From contig NW_004797811.1 of assembly GCF_000002075.1 (NCBI RefSeq), forward strand, positions 136,419-200,418: a stretch of 64,000 nucleotides of DNA, read 5' to 3'. The notes beneath the pieces were generated by a model that worked only from the letters and a program-made list of their open reading frames with translations, did not search any database and had not been told where the DNA came from. Shown piece after piece: positions 1 through 13,136 of this stretch (positions are counted from its first letter, which is position 1; every line of letters starts with the position of its first letter). A program made the position numbers and the translations under genes. The stretch is from Aplysia californica (lineage: Eukaryota > Mollusca > Gastropoda > Aplysiida > Aplysiidae).

Positions 1-667
1 ACCCACCCATCCCCCCCCCACCTCCATCATCCCGCTTTCCTATTTATAAGACTGATGTACAGCCTCCCCCCTTCCCCTTCCTGTCTCTTCCCCACCGTTC
101 CCTTCCCTTCGCTGCCACAAATTTATACGCATCAGTGTGTATAACATTGTTACATGTCAACGTACATCTCAGATAGTGTCCTCATGAAAACTTCTGAGAT
201 TGTTCCTTTCTGTGTCTGTGTTATTGGTGGTCCGATGGTGTGGCATTGTTGTCTTGTGGACTGCATTTCTGAAGAGTAGAAGTTTAACTGGACATGGGAA
301 TGTGAAACCGGCAGTCAGATTTGTCAGCAGTTACCTCGCGAAATCATAATCGTTTTTACACTACAACTCAGCATCAACCTGAATTCATCTCTTTAGTAAT
401 TCTTCAGATTTGCAAGTTATGTTCCTTTTTTGAAAAATCAAGATGTTTTACTGTTGATTCTGACAGTGGATAAGGAAATAATTCTCAATTTTCCAACAAA
501 GGAGAGTGCTGGTAGTTTTGTTAATGCCGCTTAGTTGACAAAGACAGTAGCTCTTGAATGTAAGAGATTGTGTGAAAAGGGGGGTAAAACTAATACAACT
601 TGGAAATTAACTTGCAGATTACTCTTTAGTATCAAGTTTTCTTTTGAACTGATATCAGAAATGCTGC

Positions 668-722
668 AGTGTGTGTGTATATATGTGCGTGTGTATGTGT
701 CTGTGGGTGTATCTCTCGGTGT

Positions 723-765
<43 letters not shown>

Positions 766-880
766 TCTGAGTATATATAGGCCTATATATAATTATTATG
801 TGTCTGTGCGTATGTGTGTGTGTGTTTGTCTGAGTATATATAGGCCTATATATACATATTTATTATGTGTCTGTGCGTAT
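668..880. repeat. GT/TATA-rich simple repeat
   Basis: A long GT run (about 720-762) is followed by two copies of a TGTCTGAGTATATATAGGCC unit at about 763 and 827. Confidence 0.9.
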
Positions 881-984
881 ATGTGTGTGGACTATTTTGG
901 CTTGATGGGCACTCTCTGTCTCTATGTATCTTCACCCAGTATCTGTAGTGAGCAGTCCCTGTGCTCGACACCTCTGGAGTTGTC

Positions 985-994
985 ATATTATTAC

Positions 995-1046
<52 letters not shown>

Positions 1047-1155
1047 ATTGTTATTATTATATTTTTATTATTGTTATTATTCTTATTATTTATTATTATT
1101 GTTATTATTATTATTGTTATTATTATTATTATTATTGTTATTATTATTATTAATA
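985..1155. repeat. TTA microsatellite
   Basis: Nearly pure ATT/TTA triplets with some G interruptions; it makes long spurious Ile/Leu/Tyr reading frames. Confidence 0.95.
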
Positions 1156-3268
1156 TTACTTGTGCCGCTTTTTTGTTCCATGTCTTTGATCGTATGACCT
1201 TATTATCTTTTCACAGTGTATTCCGTGTGTGCGTGTGTGTGTTCAACATCTGGTGTATGTGGTCGTATGATTGTGCAGTGGGCTCTGATTATGCCTCAGC
1301 GATGTTCCCGGTACATGTATAACTTAAGGCCTGTGTAGACTATCACTATCATCGTGCAAACCGTTCCCATTCAACTTTTTGAGAACATTTTTTACTATAT
1401 TATATCCGATCAGAGATCAGATAAAGTGTGTTTGTAGTTTTTAAGTATTCTGACTTATGATTGGTTAGTAGTACTATGTTTGTTGAAAGGCGAATGGTTT
1501 GCGAGCTTGTCCACACCTGGCTTTAGACTGCACTGCTGTCTGTGACATTTGTTTGTCGCTGAGAATTCACTTCTCTGTCTTACTGCTGCGGACTGTTTCT
1601 GCATTCTGTGCATTTGCAGTTTTTGTTAGCGAGTCGGCGCCTTGTGGAATGTACAATGGAAGTGTGTCATGGGATAGCGGTTAAAAATATGTCATGCAGT
1701 TAGTGCCACTTAGCGTATGGTTGAAAATTGAACAAAGGTTTGTACAAACATTATGATTGGTCAGAGATCAATTATTATAGACAACTTAAAATTGCAATTT
1801 TTTTGCATAACTTAAATTAATTTTTGAATTGGAGGAAGCCTTTATAGTAAAATATAAATTGTAAATTTTGAAACATAAACATAATATGATCTTTCTCACA
1901 CACACACACACAAACACACACACTGTGGTAATCTGTACCCTCATTTCAATAACATTTTGGTTTAAAATATTTTGATTATTCTTTTGATTTTTAATTATCT
2001 TTACTTCTGAAAGAAGTTACTACTCTACAGAAAGCTAGAGTACCACACTCACTTAAGTAAGTTACAATGTCTTAATCTATTGAAAAAAAATACTGAGGAT
2101 TCCAAATAGAAACCCAATTTAAATTTTTTTTTTTTAAACAAGACAAAAGAATAACTATGCTTGCTGGTATGTATCAAGGTATGAAGATGTTTCAAGACAT
2201 TTAGATCACAGTTATAAAACTTTTGGAAAACCATTTAATGGTTTATTCAACTGTGATTTTAAGGCCAGAAAATCATAAGTGCTTAACTGTAGATATGGAT
2301 ATATTCACCTCTAACGAAAGGTCTCTTTTCTACTGTGGAAATATTTATAAGCCAGATTTTAGCAGATTTGTTCGATTTTTGCCTTTCTTCTGTATGGTTG
2401 TGCTTGCTGGTTGGTCACTTCTGGCTGGACTTTTCCCCTTGCCCAGACAATGTCCTGAGACGAACACTCCAAAAGACCTCATTTGTTGTTGTACTTTGCT
2501 GACTTGTGTGTGTGTTCCAAGTGGTCACCGGTAGATTTTGAGCAATCACTATATTATTTTATTGTTGAAGACCACCAAACTCATATTGTGTGAAACTAAC
2601 CCAACCCCAATTTGTTTGTTTTTTAAAAAGTTAATTTAAAAATGTTTTTAAATTGAAATTGTCTCTTTTCTTATTGTTGTAAAATGATCAATTCAGTTAT
2701 GGGGAAATGCAACAGTCTGTGTATGAACAGTAGTAGGCCGACATTGGTTTGCTGGGAAGTATTTAAGAGCTTTCACTTTCCTCCCCTTCTGGAACTTTCA
2801 AAAGTTTCCAGAATGCTCAAAAGATCAGACTAACTACCTATAGTGCCTTTGTTGACTGTTTGAATGTTTGACTTTCCGTTCCCCTTCTGTGTGATGTGTT
2901 CATCTTTTTCTTTTGCTTACAGTTTTGTAAGTTCTGCCCCCGGAAATACTACGTTACTTTTCAGATGACCGCAAAAAAAATTGCGATTTGTCCGTCGGAT
3001 TGTATTTTGCCTTATACTTCGCTGTTTTGTTTTCGGAGTTTGTGGCCACTTTTTCATACAGTTAGGTAGTTTTTCATAGTAGTATCGGATTGTACAAAAT
3101 TTGATATATCCACAACTTTGTGTGTTCATACCTGTACATGATCTTAGTGGTAGAAACGAGGGTTGCCTTCCTCTTTGTTCACATTCCTGGAGACCTCGGT
3201 ACTTTGACAGCTCAGTGACTCCGCCATACGTCGTTTCTTAAGGTGGCTTATGGCAAAGTCTTATTATT

Positions 3269-3527
3269 TACCCGGTGCCCATTGGAGGATCGATTCAGTT
3301 TCTGGTGGCTTCAGTGCACACAATAAATAGACCAACTGCCCACACCGATCACCCGATGCTTGCCTTTGAAAACAAATGAGTTTGTTATTGAAGGCCATCA
3401 TCAGTTTTGTCGGTTTTGACAGTTTTGACCCTCCTGTGGAGGACAATCTGACTATCCCCAAACTGACAATTCTAGCAAAACTAACAAAACCAAACCAAAC
3501 TGAACCGATGATGCAAATGGGCACCCG
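3269..3527. mobile_element. MITE-D copy 1 (CCCGGTGCCC ends)
   Basis: The left end CCCGGTGCCCATTGGAGGAT is the near reverse complement of the right end (…GATGCAAATGGGCACCCGG), with terminal repeats of about 30 bp that continue through CAGTTTGG. Flanks suggest a short TTA-like target duplication. The interior has GAAAACAAATGAGTTTGTT, also found in the second family member at 23049. Confidence 0.8.
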
Positions 3528-3760
3528 GTATTATATACTAAGCATTTGATTTGTGAACACACAAAATCAAGTGGAGGATGAGGGTGTCAGTGGGGGGGGG
3601 GGGGAGAATGTACTTTTCCTCCCAAAAAAACATTACTAACTTCATTCTTGCAAATTGATATTGACTCTGTATCTGATCTCGAACTCGTAAGACTCTTCCG
3701 TTGGATGTATAATATTTTACTTTTCTTTTTCACATATTATCCTTCCCTCACTTTGTAGAA

Positions 3761-4110
3761 CTGACAGTTCCTGATATTGTGAACAAAGAGTAGTCACTAA
3801 CACATTACATAATCTCCCCCCCCCCCCCCTAATATATTTTTTTCATTATATTATTCTTTTTTAACCCTCATCTTTAGCCTACATTTCTGTTTGGATAGAA
3901 TCTGAAGCTATTCACGCCTGGATTAGAAAGCCATGACTTGTTTTGACAGTTCCTGATATTGTGAACAAAAACTAGTCACTAACACATTAAATAATCTTTT
4001 CCCCCCTAACATATTTTTTTCTTTATATTATTCCTTTTTAAACTTCACCTGTTTGGATAGAATCAGAAGCTATTCCCACCTGGATTAGAAAGCCACTTGT
4101 TTTGACAGTA
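3761..4110. repeat. Tandem duplication, two ~170-185 bp units
   Basis: GACAGTTCCTGATATTGTGA begins both units (about 3761 and 3946). Both run through CTAGTCACTAACACATTA, a C-run, TATATTATTC and GTTTGGATAGAATC to AGAAAGCCA. The second unit has lost a short internal piece. Confidence 0.9.
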
Positions 4111-4809
4111 CCTTTTCTTGTAACACGATAAAAACTTTGCTTGTTCAAGACATGACAATTCTACTCAGCTTTGAAAAGTAGAAAATGAAACTCATTTTGA
4201 AGTTTGTGCTATGAAAAGAATTATGTTCAAGCTGGGAACAATCAAAAGTTCAGTCAATGGAAGAGACATGGATTTAAACGTTTATTTACTGAAAATATCA
4301 GAAACAAAATAATCAGAGCTTTGAACTCTCTAATTTTGCAGTTTAGCTGACGGAGAGAAAGGGTATGGATTTTGAAGATGATAGAATGTTTTCACATGCC
4401 GAAGAGAAGATCTTTACCCCTAAGAGAGAACCAAAGTAACATGAATGAAATAGTCTGCTATCTCATTTGCATTTTGTGTGTCACAATTTTTATAAAAACA
4501 ACTCTTTTTGGACGTATGGTTGATAATAAATCTGTAACTTCTGGGGAATAGGTTTGGAGCTATTGCCAGTATATCAGCAATTTGAACAAGGTGGAAAGAT
4601 TATTTCATTATTTCCATTCTATTGCATTTATAACATCAGTGAACATCAAAATTCAGTTACCTTTCCAATGATACATATATGTCACTGTAATGTTTACTTT
4701 GCCATCTGTAAAAGCCATTTTTTTTTTCATCCCCTCAAAATAGTCGCAAGGTCAAAAATGATGTCCAAAGGGTTGGAAACTGCTGCTAAAAAATTACGCC
4801 CCAAAGGAG

Positions 4810-5111
4810 TTAACTCTTTCACTACTCCGAGCCTTGTTTTACGGCTTGCCACTTCCTACTTCAATACCACACCTACTTTTTTAATAATCAAATCTGAAGC
4901 CTCAGGCTGAAGAATGATCGTTTTTAGCAACATGTTGAGATAGGTCATTATTTCCCCTTTATTTCCGTATGTAATACATGTAGCTAATATTGAAAATTGA
5001 GCTTAAAATTCTTTAATTTGTCCGATTGTAGGCAGAATCAGAAAGTAGGTCACAGATAAGGCGCGGTCCAGGTGAGGTCTCCCCCCCCCCCCCCGGTAGT
5101 GAAAGAGTTAA
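4810..5111. mobile_element. TTAA-bounded MITE-C (piggyBac-like)
   Basis: TTAACTCTTTCACTAC on the left is mirrored by GTAGTGAAAGAGTTAA on the right, a perfect 16-bp inverted end that includes TTAA. TTAA ends are the target signature of piggyBac-type transposition, so this 302-bp element is probably a non-autonomous member. It lies about 260 bp upstream of the first visible RIM exon. Confidence 0.8.
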
Positions 5112-5373
5112 GTCACTGTTTTGCACATATTTATTTTAAAAACATAACTATGAAAAAATAAAAAGGTCTAAACACCAAAATGCACCACAACTCCTATTCC
5201 CAGAATTTTCCCGCTGAACTCTTATCTTTACACAAAAGTAAAGACATTGTGATGTTGTGTTATGTTGAGTTTTGATAAATTTACTGAAACGGTGACAGGT
5301 CAGCGCAGCAGGTAGAAATACACCCTGTCGTCTTACCCTTGACTAATTTTAGAATTCTCGTTACCTTTCGCAG

Positions 5374-5578
5374 TGGTAGCACGAGATGACTTGGGCTCTC
5401 GACAGCGTCACCCTTCAGCAGCTGACAAACTAGAAGTACCGGAGGTCGGTGGCTCAGGTCAGAGGTCAAGATCACCATCTCGAGAAGGTTCTGCCAAAAA
5501 CTCAAGGCCACGGTCTAGGTCACCTGGAAATATTAGAGTCACAGATGCTTCCAGATCACTCTCTCCCCCAGAGCTCAG
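5374..5578 (+). CDS. RIMS: RIM exon a: Ser/Arg-rich linker
   Basis: The exon follows a CAG acceptor and ends at GTGAAA. It enters with two bases of a split codon and leaves with two. The peptide has repeated SRSP-like patches (RSRSPSREG, RPRSRSPG, SRSLSPPEL), typical of the disordered RIM linker. This is the least distinctive RIM exon; the open frame and fitting phase are the main support. Confidence 0.75.
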
Positions 5579-6402
5579 GTGAAATTTTGCTTATTGTTGC
5601 TTCTGATATTTCTACTTTACAATCCTCTATTCGTATCTGATACTTCTACTTTGTCCTCTTGTTTGTCTCTGATTTTTCTTCTTTATACTCTTGTTTATTT
5701 CAGATACTTCTTCTTTATATTCCTGTTTATTTCAGATACTTCTTCTTTATATTCCTGTTTATTTCAGATACTTCTTCTTTATATTCCTGTTTATTTCAGA
5801 TACTTCTTCTTTATATTCCTGTTTATTTCAGATACTTTTTGTTTATGATCCTGTTTGTTTCTGATTTTTTTACTTTTCACTCCTGTTTCTGATATTTCTA
5901 CTTGATACTTAGGCGGATAAAAAAGCGTAATTGAAGTTGCAAAGTACATGTATCTTAAAAATTGTTAATGTTAATAAATTATATGAACCTCAGATTTCCC
6001 CTTGGAATATTCTTCTTGTCTTTGAATGCAGGATTTCAGCCTCCACAGCCCCATTTCTGGAAGGCACAGGGGTAGTAGTCAGCTTCTGTTATGTTTTACA
6101 TTCAGCTCTGAAACTACAGTTCTTTCTAGGTCCTGAATGCGATCAAACTTTTGTTCTTTGAAGGCTCAGAACTTTTGAACAGCGTACTGACGATTTCCAC
6201 GTTCTATAACTTTTGTCCTTGTACTTCCAGGGCTGTTCCATCGGGAACGTCACAGCGGTCCTTCCCTCCTGCATCGTCACGATCTCTCGGGGGAACTCCA
6301 ACCAGCACTCCTTCCCCGAAGAAACGCCAACTACCCGCCATTCCATTAGACGCTCAGAAAGCCAGTCGAGACAGAGGTATATCATCATCATTATTGTCAT
6401 CG

Positions 6403-6493
<91 letters not shown>

Positions 6494-6501
6494 CATCATC
6501 C

Positions 6502-6534
<33 letters not shown>

Positions 6535-8188
6535 ATGCCTTTTACCCCTGGCAGGGTATAAGCCACTTGCAAGCTCCTTCCATTTATCTCTGTTCTGGGC
6601 CATCCTTCCTAGCTCATTCCCAGTGAGCTTCATCTCTCTCACGTCCCTTTCCACGCATCTCCTCCATGTTTCCCGTGGCCTACCCCTGCCTTGTGCTCCC
6701 TGTAGGTTCCATGCAGCGACTGTCTTGTGATGTTTTTGCTGGGCTCTCTGAAGATGTGTCCTACCCATCTCTACTTTTTTAGTCCTATTTCTATTTCTAT
6801 ATCCTTTTGTCCTGTCCTTTCCCACAGCTCTTCATTTCGCATTCTATCCTCCCACTTAAGTCTTAGAATACTCCTCATACATCTATTGATGACTGAGGTA
6901 TAGCTATGCCAGAATTTGTATTTTCTAGAGAGCTGCAGTAAAAAAGTTATGAGAAGTGTACCAGCCAAATATACAAAGGGACCTCAATAATTGTGAGGCA
7001 CGGAGGTGAAATCAGGCGCTCATCAAAATAATGAAACCACAGAAATCGGCATTTTTTGGACAATGGACGATTTTTCCTTATTTTCTTTTTTTGGCTCCTC
7101 ACCATTTATGTCCATTGGAAAACACATTTTAGCGTGGAGTTTTGTAAAAAACATTTATTAAAGGTACAAAAAAAGTAAATTTTCAGTTTCCCAGGACTCT
7201 CAGTTTATGGAAGTTATCAAACTTTGGCGGCCATTTTCTCGTTAATTTTACCTCTGAAACCAGAATAATTATTATTATCTATTATTATTTTCTATTATCA
7301 TTTATCTATTATTATTATCTATAATTATTATCCTTTATTATTATTATAATCTATTATCACTTATCTATTATTATAATCCAGTATCATTTATCTACTACTA
7401 TAATCCAGTATCATTTATCTACTTCTATAATCTATTATCATTATCTATTATTATAATCTATCATCATTTATCTATCATTATAATCCATTATCATTTAATC
7501 TATTATCATTTATCTATCATTATAATCCATTATCATTTAATCTATCATCATTTATCTATCATTATAATCCATTATCATTTAATCTATTATCATTTATCTA
7601 TCATTATAATCCATTATCATTTAATCTATCATCATTTATCTATCATTATAATCCATTATCATTTAATCTATTATCATTTATCTATCATTATAATCCATTA
7701 TCATTTAATCTATTATCATTTATCTATTATTATAATCCATTATCATTGATCTATTATTATAATCCATTATCATTTATCTATTATTATAATCCATTATCAT
7801 TGATCTATTATTATAATCCATTATCACTATTTCCCCCTCAGTGACCCAAGACCTGGAAGAGCGGGCCCGGATAATGAAAATGAAGATGAAGCTGGCTCAA
7901 CAGGGTCAAGGGGGAGGAATCCCGCACCCGGAGAGCGACTCTCGCCTTACCCGCCGTCGAGACCGCCACGACGGCAGCGACCGCATGCACGACCGCAGCA
8001 TCTCACACGACCGCGTGGAGAGGATGAGGGAGAGGGCCATGGAGAGGAACTACGAGCGAGGCAGGGACCATGACAGAGGGCACCGGACCAGGAGGAACAA
8101 AGGTCAGAAATATAGTAATGGTAATAGTAATAGTAATAATCATAATCATAATATAATAATGATAATAGTAATAATAGTAGTAGTAGTA

Positions 8189-8230
<42 letters not shown>

Positions 8231-8245
8231 ATAGCAATAATGATG

Positions 8246-8311
<66 letters not shown>

Positions 8312-8985
8312 GTAGTATTAGTAGTAATAGTAATAATAATCATAATAATCATAATAATATTAATAATAATAATAGTAATTATAATAATAATAATAGTAAT
8401 AATATTAATAATGATAATAGTAATAATGATAATGATATTGATAATAATCAGAATCAGAATCATAATAATAGCTTGCCCGTCAATGTCTGACGATGACCTA
8501 TAACCAATACATCCGCAATCCAAAATTGAGTCGATAGTGCCGTAAAACTCCTTCTCAATCAATCAATCATAAAACCAATATATCTGCAGACGAGAATATT
8601 GCTCCATAAAAATAAAGAATTGAAAGAATTGAAAGGTTATGATGACTTGTGGCTTCTGCAGAGGCTGATGAGACCAATCCTGGCAGAGAAAAGTGTGCCA
8701 TATTTTTAACCTTTAAAGGTGCAGACAAATATAGCATCTAGTGTAGAAAAAACGGCAAACATTTGCAAGCAGGGATTTGTTAACGAAATGTTCACTTTCA
8801 TGCCTGGAACCACCTAGGAGTGGGCACTTTAGAAGTGATCTTGATTGTTATTATTGTTATTATCAATATTATTATTGTTATTATTATTTTTATTATTATC
8901 ATTATTATTATTATTATTTTTCTATCATTTTTATTATTTTTATTATTACTACTATCATCATTGTCATCATCATGAGCACCATTTC

Positions 8986-9040
<55 letters not shown>

Positions 9041-12000
9041 GTATGGATGTTGTGTGCTGACCACTGTATTACTTTCTTTAACTCTGTAGAGTTCAGCCCT
9101 GACATGTCGGATGACGTCGCCAGTGACGTGTCAGAGACAAGCGACATGTCGGAGGTCAGCAAGGTCAGCACCATCAGCGTCCGGTCAACCCAGTCAGAAC
9201 GGCCGCGGAGAAAACTCAGGTGAGAGACTGGGCTACGTTTATACAGTAATGATCAAGTGCATTTTATAGCAGGGTTTTAGTTTTCTCTAAGTTTTTTTTT
9301 GTTGAGTTTTTTAGAGTTTTATATCGATGGTTCGGTTCAAGAAAGCCATTTGCCATGTTTTTCTAAAATCGCCTTTTTTTTTGCTTTTTCATTGCTGCAG
9401 ATCTTTCTCTGTCACTTCTATCAATCTTTTTGATGGGAGGATTGGGTTGTAACTTTTAATTTTCAGTCCTATCCTCACACTACAGAAAAGCAAGAAAAAG
9501 TTTATTTTAGAAAAACATGGTGTACAGGCTGCTTGAATTGAACGGTCATTATGTAGCAAGGGTAGACAAAGTCCCCCCACCAGGGCAGTGCTACTGACTG
9601 ACATTGTCTTTAGGTTATTCCCAAAGGGGGGATATAAACACATTTTTATGCACAGTAGAATTGTAAATGGACTGATTTTTCAGTGTCATGCTAATACTGT
9701 GCCGGAACAACATAGGGGGAGCTGCTGCTTTTTCTTTCCTCATCCTTTCTATCGTCATTTTCCTCTATTTCTTTTGTATGTTTGTCACTCTCTTGTGAAC
9801 TTTTATTTCTGGGATGCCTTGATAGTCGAAGCAGACTTTGTGCTGTTGAGGCTAGAGAGGTGAGCAGAGTAAGTCTGATTCCCCGTTTGCACTTCTTTGT
9901 TGACATCTACCTATTGGCGCTCATGTGACCTTATGCAGATGCGAGCACCATAAAACCTTACTAACATTAAACTAAAACTCTAACCCTTTTCTTTCCTGGC
10001 AGTGAATTTGCCTCCAAGATGGAGAGCCGGACCACCATGCCTCAGCGACGACAGCAGCAGCAGCAGCAGGCTGCCAGAAGCTCCAGCAACGAGAGCCAAG
10101 GATTCGACCAGAACGACGGGAGTGTCTCAGACTCTGCCGTCACGGCCAGCGTCACGGAGGGCCGGAAACGAAGGCCGAGTATAGGCCACAAGATGGCCGC
10201 CCTGGTCGGACTGAACCGGCGAAGCAGCAGTGCCTCCCAGCTTGCAGGTGCGGGACTCAAGAAATCTGGCAGAGGCAGGCGACAACTTCACAGTTCTAGT
10301 AGCTCTAGTCTGTAGCTGGCTGGGCTTGGCGATTCTGCTTGTATAGAGGCTTCTTTTTTTGGTGGAGAGACTGCTTCCAGTTTGTGCAATGCTTCATTCT
10401 TACTTTTCAGTTGCTGTTTTGGGGTACTTGCTTCAAATGATGGTTTGATGGTTTCTTGAGGTTTCATATGGTGCAAAGACTGCTTTAAGTTTGCATAATG
10501 CTTCATTCCTACTAATCTCAGTTGCCCTTTAGGGGTGCTTGCTACTAATGATGATAATGGCTTGATGGTTTCTGGAGGTTTCATACAGTGCAAAGACTTT
10601 AAGTTTGTGCAATGCTTCATTCATACTAATCTCAGTTACCCTTTAGGGGTGCTCGCTACTAAAGATGATAATATGGCTTGATGGTTCTGTAAAACTTTGT
10701 TTGGTGAAAAATCTGCTTTAAGTTTGTGCAATGCTTCATTCTTGCTTTTCAGTTGCTCTTAAGGGGTGCTTGGTTCAAAAAATGATAATGGTTTGATGGT
10801 TCCGTGAGGTTTCATATGATGCAAAGACTGCTTTAAGTTTGCGCAATGCTTCATTCATACTTTTCAGTTGCTTTTTAGGGTGCTTGCTTCAAATGATGAT
10901 GATGGCTTGATTTCTTTTTGAAGTTTTGTAAGAAGTAAAGACTGCTTGGCAGATCAAGGCCTTTGCTTCTTTGCCTTATTTTATTTGGCTGTAATTAGTT
11001 TACTGATTGGAAAGCTGTGATGGCGTAGACAGTATCCAATGCATTTTTTAAAAATTGACCGAGTGCCGTTTATAATGGATTTTTGGATATGTTTGCTTAT
11101 CAGAGATAGCAGTTGCCTGGAGTTGAGTTAACTGTTTCCCTGCGCTTTTGTTATGAAAGTGATTTGTTTCATTTATTTGCATTTTTGCATTTGTCTTGTT
11201 TATTTTTATTACTGCATATCTTACCTGTGGGAACAATGTCTCGCATATTTTGTACCCTGTGGTGGGGAAGGGGTGAGAAGAAAAAAAAGACAGCTGATTT
11301 TTTTAGGGAGGTACATCTTTTATTGTAAAATAATATGTTTCCAATATTTTGACCATCTAAGTATGTAGGGCACAATTTCTGAATTAAATACTATCACAGC
11401 ATTTGCTTTTAATCTGATTTCTTTTCAAGTGGGAAAACTTTCAAGGCAAACAGAAAGCAAGTTCTAAGAATGATAAATCTTTCAGATACTTTTGCTTCTG
11501 CTACAAGATTTTGTTACAAGAATTATTTTATATGATACGTAATCTTTTATATTTACGACTCTTTCATTTTTTTCAACTTAACAATAACACAAAGTGAGAG
11601 TATCATAACTGTTCAGACGTAAAGTTGATGTCGGTGTGATATAGCTTTGAACTCATGTCCTAAGGTCAAAAGATTCACATTTTTCTTCATAATTTCTTTA
11701 GACCCCCTCCTTACTTTCTATTTTACCATAATAATCTACAGAATATGCAGGGTTTCATCATTTTTGGATGCGTATATCCTAATTGTTCTTATAGACCCTT
11801 TCCCAAAAAATTTTCCTGTACACGTTGGTGCTCTAGTACGGTTTGCTCCTTATTTCCTATCAAACAGCTATCGTACTGATCTCTTCTCCTTTTTTTTTTT
11901 TTTACTCTCTTGTCAAACATCCAATCTTCGGCACTTATATGACCTGACCGTGTTTCAAATGCCGTGAAAGCTTACCAAAATAAAACAAAACACTTGTTCT

Positions 12001-12214
12001 TATCGTATGTCTCCGATGCTTGTCCCTCTCCCCTCGTACATGTTTGATAAGCTCGACACTCTCCTCCAGGTGGTGGCAAAAAGAGAAGCTCCTTCCAGCG
12101 GAGCGAGGAGATAGGACCAGTGGACCTCAGAGGGGGCATGTCGAAACAGGCTAGCAAAGACTCAACAGATGGCAGTATTGGCAGTATTAGTAGTGACTCT
12201 TCCAGTGTGTAAGT

Positions 12215-12268
<54 letters not shown>

Positions 12269-13086
12269 AATCATCACCCTTGGAGAACATTTTTTTTTCT
12301 AATATTCGAGACAAATGTTGTTACAAAATGGTTAAAAATATCCCCCCCGGGCGGTGCCACTGACTGAAGTGTCTTTAGGCCATTCCCAAAGGGGGGACAT
12401 TTTTCATTCTTATGCACAGTAGAATTGTAAATGGGCTGATTCATCAATGTCATGCTCATAACTGTGCCTGAACTACAACAAGGAACTGCTGCTTTTTCTT
12501 TCCTAATCCTTACTATCGTCATTTTCCTCTACTTCTTTTGTATGTTTGTCGCACTCTTGTGACCCGCTATTTCTGTGGTGCCTTGAAAGTCGAAACAGAC
12601 TTAGTGCTATTGAAGCTAGAGAGGTGAGCAGAGTACTCAGTAAGTCTGATTCCCCGTAAAGACTTCTCTGTTGACATACACCCCTTGGCGCTCATATGAC
12701 CTTATGCAGTTGTGAGCGCCAAAAAACCTCTACTAAATATAATAAAAGGTTAGAAATATACGAGAAATTTTCTGTTTTATCCTCATCGGCATTGTCATGT
12801 TCATCATCATCATTATATTTTGGTTACTTGTGGATTTTTTTTTTTTTTTCATTTGTTTTAGTGTCAATTACTGATATTCTGAGACAGAATTGTTGAAACT
12901 TTTAGTCCAGCATCACCCTTCTTCTTACTGATTCTGCTCTTATCCTAACTTTTAAGTGTATTATTATTTTTATTGTTATTATTATCATGATTATTATTAT
13001 TATTATTACTATTATTACTTTTTTTACTATTATTATTATTATTATTATTATTATCTTTTTTATTATTATTATCATTTTTATTATTG

Positions 13087-13136
<50 letters not shown>

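Larger units (their letters stand above)
1..5373 (+). other. Probable RIM intron; no exon recognised
   Basis: The first visible RIM exon starts with a split codon, so transcribed sequence must lie upstream. I see no RIM-like peptide here. The stretch holds GT and TTA microsatellites, a MITE (3269-3527), a tandem duplication (3761-4110) and a TTAA-bounded MITE (4810-5111). About 1160-3260 is otherwise AT-rich sequence in which I see nothing definable. Confidence 0.6.

Noticed and set aside
671-1322. Open frames of 78-132 codons rich in Val/Cys, Ile or Tyr
   Set aside because: They are readings of GT and TTA microsatellites; no splice structure or family similarity.
2223-2534. 103-codon open frame as a possible RIM exon or membrane protein
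   Set aside because: No similarity to any RIM segment, no convincing splice sites and no conserved pattern; judged chance.
6151-6561. Poly-serine open frame of 136 codons
   Set aside because: The first part is RIM exon b; the poly-Ser part is the TCA tail of a LINE in the intron beyond a good donor.
7841-8503. 220-codon frame with poly-Val/Ile tail
   Set aside because: Only 7842-8102 is exon; the tail is intronic AAT/GTA repeat past the donor GTCAGA.
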